The notes beneath the pieces are model-generated. The model was not told the origin of the DNA. It did no database searches and saw only the letters and a program-made list of their open reading frames with translations. A DNA stretch of 64,000 bases from Candidatus Saccharimonadales bacterium (GTDB lineage Bacteria; Patescibacteriota; Saccharimonadia; Saccharimonadales; Saccharimonadaceae), in assembly GCA_035697325.1 (NCBI GenBank), contig DASSDB010000002.1, positions 217,232 to 281,231 of the forward strand, given 5' to 3'. The stretch's first letter is position 1. Each line of letters opens with the position of its first letter. Positions 1 to 8,211 of this stretch are shown here, piece by piece. The translations under genes and the position numbers were made by a program.

Positions 1-1
1 G

Positions 2-451
2 GATGAAAAGGCGGGAAGACTTGACTTCGGACACAATCCTTTTTCAATGCCCAAAGGCGGGGTTGAAGTACTTCGAGGGGATGATAAGCTCTCGATTGTG
101 GCCGATCAGTACGATATGGTTATGAACGGCTACGAAATTTGCTCTGGAGCAGTTCGAAACCACAACCCAGAGGTAATGTACGAAGCGTTCGGCGCTCTTG
201 GATATGATAAAGAGTATGTTGAGGCCAAGTTCGGTGCAATGCTCGGTGCATTTAAGTTCGGTGCCCCACCTCATGCTGGTTGTGCATTTGGCCTCGACCG
301 TATGCTGATGGAACTTATGGGCGAGGAAAACATCCGTGAAGTCGTTGCTTTTCCAAAGAATGGTTCGGGCATCGACGTTATGATGAACTCGCCAAGTACC
401 GTTGAGCCAGCCCAGCTAAAAGAGCTTTCAATTGCCTCAACCGAATCTTAG
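2..451 (+). CDS. aspS: Aspartyl-tRNA synthetase, C-terminal part (5' end outside window)
   Basis: The frame is open from base 2 and ends with TAG at 449-451, so only about the last 149 residues are present. They carry the class II synthetase ending: LDFGHNPFSMPKGG near the start, then the motif 3 region PPHAGCAFGLDRMLMELMG, whose Arg contacts ATP. The enzyme charges tRNA-Asp in the cytoplasm. The tail ends shortly after DVMMNSPSTV, as is usual for the bacterial type. The next gene starts 8 bases downstream. Identification is secure from the motifs; whether it is discriminating or charges Asn-tRNA too cannot be judged from this part. Confidence 0.95.
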   Translation, partial: DEKAGRLDFGHNPFSMPKGGVEVLRGDDKLSIVADQYDMVMNGYEICSGAVRNHNPEVMYEAFGALGYDKEYVEAKFGAMLGAFKFGAPPHAGCAFGLDRMLMELMGEENIREVVAFPKNGSGIDVMMNSPSTVEPAQLKELSIASTES

Positions 452-458
452 GAATCCG

Positions 459-1043
459 ATGCCACACGCGCGACACCTTGTTCTCTATATTCCGGGTCTT
501 GGTGACCATTATGATAATGGACGTTCACTACTTCTCAAAGGGTGGCGACTGTGGGGAGTTGAAGCTCGCCTTGTTCCAATTAAATGGTATGAAAAAGGAA
601 ACTATCAGAACAAACGAGCCTTGGTATATGCGGCTGTCCAAGAGGCCAAGCGACAAGGGTATTTGATAACGCTCATTGGTGAAAGTGCTGGTGCAAGTTT
701 GGCATTGAATACGGCGAGTGAATTCCCTCAAGCTATTAAGAAAGTAATTGTCATTGCAGGTGTAAATAGCTCGCAACTACCAATTTCGCCCCACTATACT
801 ATGCTTGCTCCGGCATTTGCCGAGTCTGCCGGGCGGGTATCGCAATCAGTAAGAATAATGGATCCCGCTAAAATCCACACTGTTAGGGGTCTATTGGACC
901 ATGTAGTGTCACCTCGGTTTAACGATATTGAAGGTGCTAAAAAGCACGTAATCTTCAGCGTCGGTCACTTCTGGACAATCGTCCTCTGTCTCACTCTCCT
1001 GAGCGGTTTTATAGCGCATTTGGTGAAACAGTCTCACGACTAA
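459..1043 (+). CDS. Alpha/beta hydrolase-like protein
   Basis: A protein of 194 residues starting at ATG 459, chosen because AGGAA lies 5 bases before it; an upstream TTG at 432 would overlap aspS. The N-terminus VLYIPGLGDHYDNG looks like the first strand and oxyanion loop of an alpha/beta hydrolase, and GESAGAS (Ser about residue 76) is a nucleophile elbow. VGHFWT near the end is a plausible catalytic His. The C-terminus is hydrophobic and may touch the membrane. It follows aspS closely and is probably cotranscribed. The substrate is unknown; esterase or lipase activity is inference from the fold only. Confidence 0.7.
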   Translation: MPHARHLVLYIPGLGDHYDNGRSLLLKGWRLWGVEARLVPIKWYEKGNYQNKRALVYAAVQEAKRQGYLITLIGESAGASLALNTASEFPQAIKKVIVIAGVNSSQLPISPHYTMLAPAFAESAGRVSQSVRIMDPAKIHTVRGLLDHVVSPRFNDIEGAKKHVIFSVGHFWTIVLCLTLLSGFIAHLVKQSHD

Positions 1044-1131
1044 AGATTATAATGCTATTGCTTTTTTATCAATATAATGATACAGTAAAAAGTGTTGATA
1101 CAGCAAATATAAAAATAAGGAGAAAGAAAAC

Positions 1132-1347
1132 ATGGATACAAACGTCGTGATCACACTCCTCACTATCGCGGTAGTATTGCTTTCGATCGTTATCATTGCA
1201 ATGCTTACAGCACTTGTCATTGTGCTTGTGAAAGTGCAGCGTGTTATTAAAAGTATCGACGCGATTACGCAAAATGTCGCAGCAGCGAGTGAATGGTTAG
1301 TGCCTGCCCGAGTTATCGGTCACATTTCTAAACTTTTCCGTCGCTAG
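1132..1347 (+). CDS. Small single-pass membrane protein
   Basis: A protein of 71 residues with AAGGAG 8 bases before the ATG. Residues 5-35 form one long hydrophobic helix rich in Val, Ile and Leu, followed by a basic amphipathic tail ending SKLFRR. It sits 27 bases before the YtxH-type gene and both precede one terminator, so they form a two-gene unit. The pairing suggests a membrane or envelope stress role, but no family was recognised with certainty. Confidence 0.75.
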   Translation: MDTNVVITLLTIAVVLLSIVIIAMLTALVIVLVKVQRVIKSIDAITQNVAAASEWLVPARVIGHISKLFRR

Positions 1348-1374
1348 TAAACAAAAACGAAAGGACTATTAATT

Positions 1375-1752
1375 ATGTCACGTGCAACAAAAATTATCGC
1401 CGCAGCAGCAATCGGATTTGTCGCAGGAATCCTGCTAGCCCCAAAAAGTGGTAAAGAAACCCGCGAAGATCTAAAAAACAAAGCCCTCGGCGCAAAAGAT
1501 TACGCCGATGATAAAGCTCAGCAAGTAAAGGCGGCCGCTATGGAAGCCGGAGATACATTACGCGAGAGTGCTCAAGGTTTTAAAGATGAAGCATTAGGTA
1601 TGCTTCAGAGCACTCGCCGTAGCGCCGACGTTGTTTCTGACGAGGCCGAAAAACTTGGCGAGGAAGCAAAGGGCCGAGCGACTCGTGTTGCCGGTCAGGC
1701 AAAGCGAACAGCAAGCCGTGTCCAAAAAGACGCAGAAAAGCGCCTTCGCTAA
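1375..1752 (+). CDS. YtxH-domain protein
   Basis: A protein of 125 residues. The N-terminus is a short Ala-rich membrane segment followed by the YtxH signature FVAGILLAPKSGKETREDL at about residues 15-33. The remainder is a long charged Ala/Lys/Glu helix, probably coiled coil, ending with basic residues. YtxH-type proteins are general-stress or envelope proteins of unknown biochemistry. The ORF ends 20 bases before an intrinsic terminator, which closes the unit with the small membrane protein upstream. Confidence 0.85.
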   Translation: MSRATKIIAAAAIGFVAGILLAPKSGKETREDLKNKALGAKDYADDKAQQVKAAAMEAGDTLRESAQGFKDEALGMLQSTRRSADVVSDEAEKLGEEAKGRATRVAGQAKRTASRVQKDAEKRLR

Positions 1753-1772
1753 AATCTTCATATCAGCTTAAA

Positions 1773-1806
1773 AATAACACCCTTCACTTCGAGGGGTGTT
1801 ATTTTT
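1773..1806. terminator. Bidirectional intrinsic terminator
   Basis: AATAACACCC pairs with GGGGTGTTATT around a short loop, followed by a T-run on the + strand and preceded by an A-run. It lies between the YtxH gene (+) and the convergent AlkA-like gene (-) and could serve both. Confidence 0.85.
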
Positions 1807-2429
1807 TAGACTTTCGGTGCATTATCAAGCGAATGCCAGACGTACCAACTGGCGACAGATTCGTAAGGGTGCCAATGTCTTTGTGAAGCGATTTCGATAA
1901 CCATTTCAGGACTAGGGGTGTTGGGTAATTTGTAAAGACGCTGAATGCCGTTACGGATGCCAAGGTCGCCTACGGGAAGTACATCGAGCCTCCTCATGCA
2001 GAACATCAAAAACATATGCGCTGTCCATTCGCCAATCCCTTTCACTTGCGTAAGCTCCTGTATAATAGCTTCATTATCAAGAGAGTCAAACATGTCAAAT
2101 CGTACCGTTCCATCTAAAATATGCTGGGCGAGATCTTTGATATAGCGAACCTTTGGCCGTGATATGCCTACGCTGCGCAGCAGCTCGTCATCCTTTTCGA
2201 TGATCTGTTCTGGAGAAGGGAAGTCATTTTCAAATAAATTTTTGAAGCGAGCTTCAATGGCGGCAGCCGCCTTAACGCTGAGTTGTTGACTGATAATACT
2301 GTCAACCAGTGCTTGGTAATAGTTAGTATGGCCAGTAAAAGGAGGCGACGCATTGGTCGATGTGATGACGCGAGCCAAAATAGGATCAGCCGCCGCAAGG
2401 TGCTGCCTGGCATTTGAAAGAACATCCAT
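1806..2429 (-). CDS. DNA-3-methyladenine glycosylase, AlkA/HhH-GPD type
   Basis: A protein of 207 residues. The helix-hairpin-helix and GPD region is visible: SQQLSVKAA near residue 48, VKGIGEWTAHMFL at about 129-141, and the catalytic Asp in LPVGDLGIRNG. It removes alkylated purines as the first step of base excision repair. It has the compact length of the single-domain form rather than E. coli AlkA, which carries an extra N-terminal domain. Its ATG overlaps the stop of the upstream MBL gene, so translation is probably coupled. It is the last gene of the msrA operon. Confidence 0.9.
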   Translation of the reverse strand: MDVLSNARQHLAAADPILARVITSTNASPPFTGHTNYYQALVDSIISQQLSVKAAAAIEARFKNLFENDFPSPEQIIEKDDELLRSVGISRPKVRYIKDLAQHILDGTVRFDMFDSLDNEAIIQELTQVKGIGEWTAHMFLMFCMRRLDVLPVGDLGIRNGIQRLYKLPNTPSPEMVIEIASQRHWHPYESVASWYVWHSLDNAPKV

Positions 2430-3055
2430 TATACTTCGATCGACTCTATGCGCTGATAGCGTATGCCATGCTGCTCAGCTGTTCCTGTTAATATTCTATC
2501 CACCAGTTCCTTGCCTTCATTCGAAAGGATTTTATCGTGCGTCGGAAATGCCAGGCGTGGCTTAATAAGCGAAAGAAAATCCATGACTTCTCCAATTTTC
2601 AACCACGGCGCAGATACGGGAAGAGCGAGAGTGTCGACGGGCTTATGGGTAAGAGTGAACGAATCGCCTGGGTAATACACAAGATCATTAATGAAAACGC
2701 CAAGGTTTTGAATAACTGGGATGCTTTCATGAATCGTAGCGTGGTGGCCTCCGTGAAATTCCAGGCTGAACGGGCCCACCGCAATGACATCACCGGTAGT
2801 AACCGTATGTGAGGCGAGTGATTCAAGTTTGCTCGTTACTGACTCGGGACCAAATATCACTGCCTCCGGGTTTTTATCAATAATGCTTGCCAGCTGCTCT
2901 GTATCCATATGATCAGAATGTTCATGGGTGACAACAATGGCTGCTACATTTTCCGGGGCAATAAAATCCGTAGCAAATTCGCCTGGGTCAATGACAAGCA
3001 GAGCATTGTCTTTTTCTACCGTAAAGCAAGCATGTTCGTATTTCACTATATTCAT
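2429..3055 (-). CDS. MBL-fold metal-dependent hydrolase, UlaG-like
   Basis: A protein of 208 residues with the metallo-beta-lactamase zinc motif THEHSDHMD at about residues 43-51, GGHHATIH in the middle and YPGDSF further on. The family covers lactonases, phosphodiesterases and other hydrolases, so the substrate cannot be given. The start overlaps the msrA stop by ATGA and its own stop overlaps the AlkA start. The operon setting with msrA and a glycosylase suggests a damage-response role; this is inference. Confidence 0.85.
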   Translation of the reverse strand: MNIVKYEHACFTVEKDNALLVIDPGEFATDFIAPENVAAIVVTHEHSDHMDTEQLASIIDKNPEAVIFGPESVTSKLESLASHTVTTGDVIAVGPFSLEFHGGHHATIHESIPVIQNLGVFINDLVYYPGDSFTLTHKPVDTLALPVSAPWLKIGEVMDFLSLIKPRLAFPTHDKILSNEGKELVDRILTGTAEQHGIRYQRIESIEV

Positions 3056-3582
3056 GAGTCCTCCTTAAACCAGCGAGCGTAAGCTTTGCGGGCTTTAATA
3101 AGTTTGGGTTCGATAACGACCGCACAGTAGCCGGCATCGGGATTTTTGTTGAAGTAATCCTGATGTTCTTCTTCTGCCGGATAGAATACTTCAAGCGATT
3201 CGATGTTGGTTACTATGGGGTCATCCCATAGCTTCTTCGCTCGTTCGACGGCCTCCTGAAAAGCTTTGTGTTGTGTCTCGTCGGCATAAAGCATAAGTGA
3301 ACGGTACTGAGTGCCAATATCCGCTCCTTGCTGGTTGAGCGTAGTGGGATTGTGACTGGAAAAATAGATATCAAGAATCGTCTCGGGTGGTACGATCGTT
3401 TCGTCGAACGTTATTTGAACCACTTCGGCATGCCCAGTCGTTCCGCTGGCAACTTGATAGTATCTTGGATCTTGAGTAGCTCCACCGGCGTATCCACTGA
3501 CCACTTTAGCGACGCCTTGTATTCGCCTGTAAATAGCATCTAAACACCAAAAGCAGCCGCCGCCGAGAACATATGTTGTCAT
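3052..3582 (-). CDS. msrA: Peptide methionine sulfoxide reductase A
   Basis: A protein of 176 residues with the active site GGGCFWCLDAIY (nucleophile Cys 10), SGYAGG, and the family blocks HAEVV and YFSSHNPTTLNQQGADIGTQ. MsrA reduces methionine-S-sulfoxide in proteins and free Met using thioredoxin. It is the first gene of a three-gene minus-strand operon (msrA, MBL hydrolase, AlkA-like) with 4-base and 1-base overlaps. A TATAAT box lies only 6 bases before the ATG, so the mRNA is probably leaderless. Confidence 0.96.
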   Translation of the reverse strand: MTTYVLGGGCFWCLDAIYRRIQGVAKVVSGYAGGATQDPRYYQVASGTTGHAEVVQITFDETIVPPETILDIYFSSHNPTTLNQQGADIGTQYRSLMLYADETQHKAFQEAVERAKKLWDDPIVTNIESLEVFYPAEEEHQDYFNKNPDAGYCAVVIEPKLIKARKAYARWFKEDS

Positions 3583-3613
3583 ATACCTATTATACCTCGG
3601 TATAATAGAGAGT
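3583..3613. promoter_or_regulatory. Divergent, interlocked leaderless promoters of msrA and the MutY-like gene
   Basis: The 31-base gap holds two TATAAT boxes facing opposite ways: 3589-3594 for msrA (6 bases to ATG) and 3601-3606 for the glycosylase (7 bases to GTG). They are 12 bp apart, so each -35 region falls on the other promoter or coding start. The two polymerases should exclude each other. Confidence 0.75.
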
Positions 3614-4414
3614 GTGAATACGAATCAGTTTCAAGAACTTATTTGGGAGAAGGGCGGCGAATTATATCGTTCGATGCCATGGCGCGATGATACTCGGGGC
3701 TACTATGTACTCGTGAGCGAGCTCATGCTTCAGCAGACGCAAGTTGATCGAGTAATACCCAAGTTCGCCGCTTTTATTGAAAAATTTCCTAACGAACGCG
3801 CACTTGCGAAAGCCTCGCTTGGTGAGGTGCTGACTCTCTGGAATGGGCTGGGGTATAACCGTAGGGCTAAGTTTCTTCACGAAGCCGCAAAAATGATTCA
3901 CCACGAATATAGCGGTGCTTTTCCAAATACGAAAGAGCAATTAATGAAACTCCCCGGCGTCGGAAAAAATACTGCCGGAGCAATCCTGACGTATACGTTT
4001 AATGAGCCGATAGTATTTATCGAAACAAATATTCGGACGGTTTATTTTGAACATTTCTTCAAGGAGGGCGTTCAAGTGAGTGATGACGAATTGAGCAAGG
4101 TGGTTGAAGAAACGATCGACAGGGAGCATCCAAGAGAATTTTACTGGGCTCTTATGGACTATGGAACATGGTTAAAAAAACAGGGTGCAGGTCGGCTTGA
4201 TAAAAGCAAACACTACAAAAAACAATCGCCACTTAAAGGAAGCGTACGGGAAGTGCGGGGGCAAATTATCCGGTTGCTAATGGAAAAAGACTGGGGCGTT
4301 TTTGAGCTGGAGAATGCTGTTAATGGAGATGACAGATTCGATAAGGCGCTGGATGGATTGCTCGCGGATGGGCTGGTTGAAAAAACCGGAAGCAAGTTGC
4401 ATTTGACCAAATAG
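3614..4414 (+). CDS. MutY-like A/G-specific adenine glycosylase lacking the 4Fe-4S cluster
   Basis: A protein of 266 residues starting with GTG. It has the HhH-GPD core: SELMLQQTQVDRV (the Glu equivalent to the catalytic Glu of MutY), LWNGLGYNRRAKFL, and the hairpin LPGVGKNTAGAI. Where MutY has the catalytic Asp in DGN, this protein reads FIETN. The segment after MDYG that normally holds four cluster Cys residues is instead Lys/Gly-rich, and no Cys is present. The C-terminal 60 residues resemble a small winged helix rather than the Nudix-like MutY domain. It probably removes A opposite 8-oxoG, but specificity is uncertain. Confidence 0.82.
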   Translation: MNTNQFQELIWEKGGELYRSMPWRDDTRGYYVLVSELMLQQTQVDRVIPKFAAFIEKFPNERALAKASLGEVLTLWNGLGYNRRAKFLHEAAKMIHHEYSGAFPNTKEQLMKLPGVGKNTAGAILTYTFNEPIVFIETNIRTVYFEHFFKEGVQVSDDELSKVVEETIDREHPREFYWALMDYGTWLKKQGAGRLDKSKHYKKQSPLKGSVREVRGQIIRLLMEKDWGVFELENAVNGDDRFDKALDGLLADGLVEKTGSKLHLTK

Positions 4415-4440
4415 TGGTAGCCGTACCATAATAGAGCGAG

Positions 4441-4974
4441 ATGAAACGAATTTCAGGATTTTTACTTGTCGTCATGGCTGTTCTTGCATTTTTTTCCGTG
4501 TCTGTTCCGGTGCGTGCTGAAACAGCGCCAATGACAGAGGCGCATATAGCGCAGATCCGGGCAAATTGCGTCGACGCTCAATCGGTACTGGCTCAGTTGC
4601 ATGCGAGTGACGCGTTGCTTCGGGTGAACCGCGGTCAGTTGTACGAATCTATTTCTACGAAGCTTATGGCGCCGTTTAATAGCCGTGTGGCGCTTAATAA
4701 GTACGATGGCTCAAAGTTGACCGAACAATCGGTGATATATGATCGCCAGCTGGATGAATTTCGAAGTAGCTATAAGGCGTATGATGAGGCCATATCCAAA
4801 GCTCTGAAAATCAACTGTGTTAACGAACCAGTGGCATTCTACGATAGCGTGGCCGATGCACGGGCAAAACGCCAGATGGTTCATCAGAGTACAGTAGCCT
4901 TGCAGACGACGATCCAAAACTATAAGAACCAATTTGAAGTATTTGCTGGTACGTTGCAGGAGAAAAAGCAGTGA
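4441..4974 (+). CDS. Secreted or membrane-anchored helical protein
   Basis: A protein of 177 residues with a clear signal peptide: MKR, a hydrophobic stretch to about residue 22, and a likely cleavage after VRAE. The mature part is mainly helical with two Cys (about 43 and 126) and probable coiled coil. The TAAT of a -10 box ends 8 bases before the ATG. Its stop overlaps the GTG of the next gene, so the two probably act together at the cell surface. No known family was recognised. Confidence 0.75.
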   Translation: MKRISGFLLVVMAVLAFFSVSVPVRAETAPMTEAHIAQIRANCVDAQSVLAQLHASDALLRVNRGQLYESISTKLMAPFNSRVALNKYDGSKLTEQSVIYDRQLDEFRSSYKAYDEAISKALKINCVNEPVAFYDSVADARAKRQMVHQSTVALQTTIQNYKNQFEVFAGTLQEKKQ

Positions 4975-5339
4975 GCGAAGAGCAACTAATAGCGGAGAAG
5001 AACCACCTGGGTAAATGGGAGCAGCATAAGTTTCTTTTGATGATAGGCTGTGCAGTGGTGATAGCACTGTTTTTTGTTGGTGTGGCACTTGCGCTCTACG
5101 CTAGTAGTGGGGCAGCGCAGCTCGATCTTAGCCGTCCGGGCTATCAATCGGTGCGCGAACAGGCAGTTCGGAGCGACAATCTCGATAGTTTTCCTGCGAG
5201 CGGACAGCTCGACCAACAGGCGATAGATCAATTTCGAAAGCTCTACGACGAAAGGGCAAAGCAGGCAACAAGCATAGATAGCTTTGGCGGGAATGTGATG
5301 AGCGATGACGCGCTTTCTATCGGTAGTCCAACTCAGTAA
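4971..5339 (+). CDS. Small membrane-anchored protein
   Basis: A protein of 122 residues starting with GTG in a 4-base overlap with the upstream secreted-protein gene. One transmembrane helix (about residues 20-44) follows a charged N-terminus; the remaining 75 residues are polar and should face outside. The overlap implies translational coupling. Function unknown. Confidence 0.7.
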   Translation: MSEEQLIAEKNHLGKWEQHKFLLMIGCAVVIALFFVGVALALYASSGAAQLDLSRPGYQSVREQAVRSDNLDSFPASGQLDQQAIDQFRKLYDERAKQATSIDSFGGNVMSDDALSIGSPTQ

Positions 5340-5355
5340 ACGATAGGGAAGGGGT

Positions 5356-6207
5356 CTACTTTTTCTTTTTTGATGGTGGGGCAGGGGAGGCACCGCTAAG
5401 AGCAATCCCCTTCTCTTCAAATTTGGAAAGTAGTTTGCGGCGCATTTCACTCGTGACTGACCATTGATCAGAAGGAAGCGTTTTACCGGATATTGTGATC
5501 GTAACGCCGCTCGATGAAAACTCACCAACAGATGAAAATACCGGCGGCTCCAGGATCTTACTTTTCCATTTCGGCTCTTTAGCAAGGGTTTTACCTGTTG
5601 TATTTATTATATCAATCACCTCGTCTAAATCATGAGACGGATGGACGGTAACGGTAAAATGCGCCATGCTGTAACCCATTGTTTTATTGATAACATGCTG
5701 GACGATCCCATTCGGAAAGTAGTGAACATTTCCGTCGGCGTCGCGAATAACAGTAGATCTGGCGCCAATGCGCTCCACGGTGCCCGTAGCTCCATCAATT
5801 TCAATGATGTCACCCACTCGGTACTGGTTTTCAGAGATGATAAAGATACCCGAAATGAAGTCTTTGACAAGTGATTGAGCACCAAAACCAAGCGCAACAC
5901 CGATAATTCCGGCACTTGCAAACAGGGGTGCCAAACTGACACCAGGAAACAGTTTACTAAATAAGATAAGTGCACCAATTGTGATAATAAGCACACGCCA
6001 TGTATTGTTGAAAAGTTCGGCCAATGTCTTTTGGCGCTTTTCGATATCTTTATAGTGCCAATCGTGGCGCTTCATACTTGCCTGAACTGCCGACTTAATT
6101 ACGCGACCTAGTAATGCTGTGCCTAAGTAATAAACGGCGATGACGATAATAAGCGTCACGACAAGATCGAGACTATTCTGAAGTGTCCAATTTATGACCG
6201 TGTCCAT
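5356..6207 (-). CDS. mscS: Small-conductance mechanosensitive channel, MscS family
   Basis: A protein of 283 residues when started at ATG 6207, which has TATACT 7 bases upstream; an upstream in-frame start would lie before this promoter. Transmembrane segments are at about 12-32 and 70-110. The pore helix and following beta domain carry the family signature: GVALGFGAQSLVKDFISG and the vestibule strand YRVGDIIEIDG. The C-terminus is Pro/Ser/Lys-rich. It opens on membrane tension to release solutes in hypo-osmotic shock. It is convergent with the preceding membrane gene. Confidence 0.93.
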   Translation of the reverse strand: MDTVINWTLQNSLDLVVTLIIVIAVYYLGTALLGRVIKSAVQASMKRHDWHYKDIEKRQKTLAELFNNTWRVLIITIGALILFSKLFPGVSLAPLFASAGIIGVALGFGAQSLVKDFISGIFIISENQYRVGDIIEIDGATGTVERIGARSTVIRDADGNVHYFPNGIVQHVINKTMGYSMAHFTVTVHPSHDLDEVIDIINTTGKTLAKEPKWKSKILEPPVFSSVGEFSSSGVTITISGKTLPSDQWSVTSEMRRKLLSKFEEKGIALSGASPAPPSKKKK

Positions 6208-6252
6208 ATCTGGTAGTATAGCACGGCCTCCTGTAGAATAAGCTGGAGTAGT

Positions 6253-6900
6253 ATGATCCTCGATCCGCAAGATTTTATCATTACCAGAAAGCGCAAAAAG
6301 TATAAGTTTGCTCTATTTCACAATTCTTCACTTTGTTTTGAATTTGATGAGCGTACGCAGTTGGATCCATTCAAAGTTTTAGAAGTAGGGGCAGGAACAG
6401 GCCTCTTTAGTGTTGCGCTAGCGGCGACGTCCGACAAGCGATTCTTGGCTGTTGATGTAAAAGCAGACCGCCTACAGAAAGGCGCTGGAAAAGCGGCGGC
6501 GGAAGGTCTTAATAATATCCAGTTTCTCAGGGCACGAGTGGACCAATTGGACGAATTCGTTCTTCCCCATTCACTAGAAACGATTTGGGTAACCTTCCCT
6601 GATCCGTTTCCCCGCGGGAGAAGCGCTAAGCGTCGGCTCACGCATGCCAATTTTCTTGCGCTCTACGAAAAGTGGTTAGCGCCTGGTGGCACAGTGTGCT
6701 TTAAAACGGATGCTCGTTCGCTTTTTGAATGGAGTTTGGAGGAATTTGTACGAAACGGCTGGCGTATTGAAGAATTGTCCTTTGATTTACACGGCTCCTC
6801 CCTGTCTCGTGAGTACATACATAAAACTACTTATGAGGATAGGTATATCCGAGAAGGAAAACCAATTGGTTTTGTAAAAGCCTTGCCGCCTACACGCTAA
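6253..6900 (+). CDS. trmB: tRNA (guanine-N7)-methyltransferase
   Basis: A protein of 215 residues. It shows the SAM site VLEVGAGTGLFSVALA and the TrmB hallmarks FPDPFPRGRSAKRR and KTDARSLFEWS, ending with TTYEDRYIREGKPIG. TrmB methylates G46 of tRNAs. It is divergent from mscS with 45 bases between starts. Its last 11 bases overlap the end of convergent murC, so the two transcripts are complementary at their 3' ends. Confidence 0.93.
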   Translation: MILDPQDFIITRKRKKYKFALFHNSSLCFEFDERTQLDPFKVLEVGAGTGLFSVALAATSDKRFLAVDVKADRLQKGAGKAAAEGLNNIQFLRARVDQLDEFVLPHSLETIWVTFPDPFPRGRSAKRRLTHANFLALYEKWLAPGGTVCFKTDARSLFEWSLEEFVRNGWRIEELSFDLHGSSLSREYIHKTTYEDRYIREGKPIGFVKALPPTR

Positions 6901-8140
6901 GCTGGTTTCGCACCCAGGTATCAATACTGCCGGCACCCATTATTAGGACAAGTTTGTCGTTTTGACGTGCTGTTTCGATAGCATCCCAAAGGGTATCGTT
7001 AAGACCAGCAAAATGAAGAGAGGCTTTGTTGGTAATGTTTTGCGATAGCTGCTGCGGAGTGAGAATGGGGAGATTAGGGTCTTCGCGCGAGAGGTAGGTG
7101 GGGAGCCAATAGATTTCCTCGGCAAGCTTGAAGCAATCGGTGTAGGCGTTTTTAATCTCGTGCTGGCGAACGTTTTGGTGCGGTTGGTACACTAAAACGA
7201 TATGGTCGGAAAGCTCGCGGGCTAGTTGCAAGGTTGCTGCTATTTCTTTTGGGTGGTGGCCGTAATCGCTATAAAGATTTTGTGCTAGTCGTTCGAAGCG
7301 ACGGCCTGTGCCGGGGAATTGATTGATAATTTTATGTACGTCTCCCCCACTAATCCCCAGATACTCAAGGCCTTTTGAAACAAGTGTCGCGTTACGACGA
7401 TTATGCTCACCGGGCAGGGAGAACAGTTGCACTTCGTTGGACCGAAGCACCCACGAGTTCGAAGCGGCCTCCGAGATGTTTTTATCGTCTGCTTGCCACA
7501 TAATGACCTGTTCAGACTGCCGAGCGAATTGGGCGAAAGCCCGAAGATAATCTGTTTCGGTTGGGTAGGTGTCGGGGTGATCGTAATCAAGAGAGGTAAT
7601 GAGAGTGAGATAGGGGCGAAAATGGAGGAAGTTCTTATCAAATTCATCACATTCATACACAAAATATTCACTTTCTGGCTGGTACTTCCCGCTTGGTCCA
7701 AAACTAAGCGTGGCGCCCACAGAGTAACTTACAGGAATTCCTAGTTGTTGCATTGCCCATACCATTATGCCGGTGGTAGTTGTTTTCCCATGTGTACCGG
7801 CAATGGCAATTAACTTAAGGTTCTTTTCTTCGATAATGTGCGCCAGGAGTTCATCACGCTTTGCGGTTTTTATGCCAAGTGCGCGTGCTTTTAGCAGTTC
7901 GGGGTGATCGCTTGGCAACGCAGAAGTATGAACGAACCAGTCGATGGGGGTTGCGCTGTGACAGGCCTCAAGAAACGAACCATCTTGGTTAAACGATAGG
8001 GAAACGCCTTTTTTTTCGAGCATATGAGTGAGGGGGGAAGCCTGGAGATCGGACCCCTGGATAGAATAGCCCGCATCGAGAGCTATTTCGGCGAGAGGCC
8101 CAATCCCCACTCCGCCAATTCCAGAAAAGAAAACATTCAT
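6890..8140 (-). CDS. murC: UDP-N-acetylmuramate--L-alanine ligase (Mur ligase)
   Basis: A protein of 416 residues. It shows the N-terminal nucleotide fold FSGIGGVGIGPLAEIALDAG, the Mur ligase P-loop AGTHGKTTTTGIM at about 114-126, and the middle-domain motifs YECDEFDKNF and LDYDHPDTYP. The C-terminal domain has SDYGHHPKEI. It adds L-Ala to UDP-MurNAc in peptidoglycan synthesis. The recycling ligase Mpl is close in sequence and is the main alternative. TATACT lies 7 bases upstream of the ATG, suggesting a leaderless mRNA. Confidence 0.9.
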   Translation of the reverse strand: MNVFFSGIGGVGIGPLAEIALDAGYSIQGSDLQASPLTHMLEKKGVSLSFNQDGSFLEACHSATPIDWFVHTSALPSDHPELLKARALGIKTAKRDELLAHIIEEKNLKLIAIAGTHGKTTTTGIMVWAMQQLGIPVSYSVGATLSFGPSGKYQPESEYFVYECDEFDKNFLHFRPYLTLITSLDYDHPDTYPTETDYLRAFAQFARQSEQVIMWQADDKNISEAASNSWVLRSNEVQLFSLPGEHNRRNATLVSKGLEYLGISGGDVHKIINQFPGTGRRFERLAQNLYSDYGHHPKEIAATLQLARELSDHIVLVYQPHQNVRQHEIKNAYTDCFKLAEEIYWLPTYLSREDPNLPILTPQQLSQNITNKASLHFAGLNDTLWDAIETARQNDKLVLIMGAGSIDTWVRNQLSV

Positions 8141-8211
8141 ACCCTACAGTATACCACTTGTCCTTATCCGGTCTCTCGTGTTGTAATAGAGGAAACGAAG
8201 GCAATACAAAC

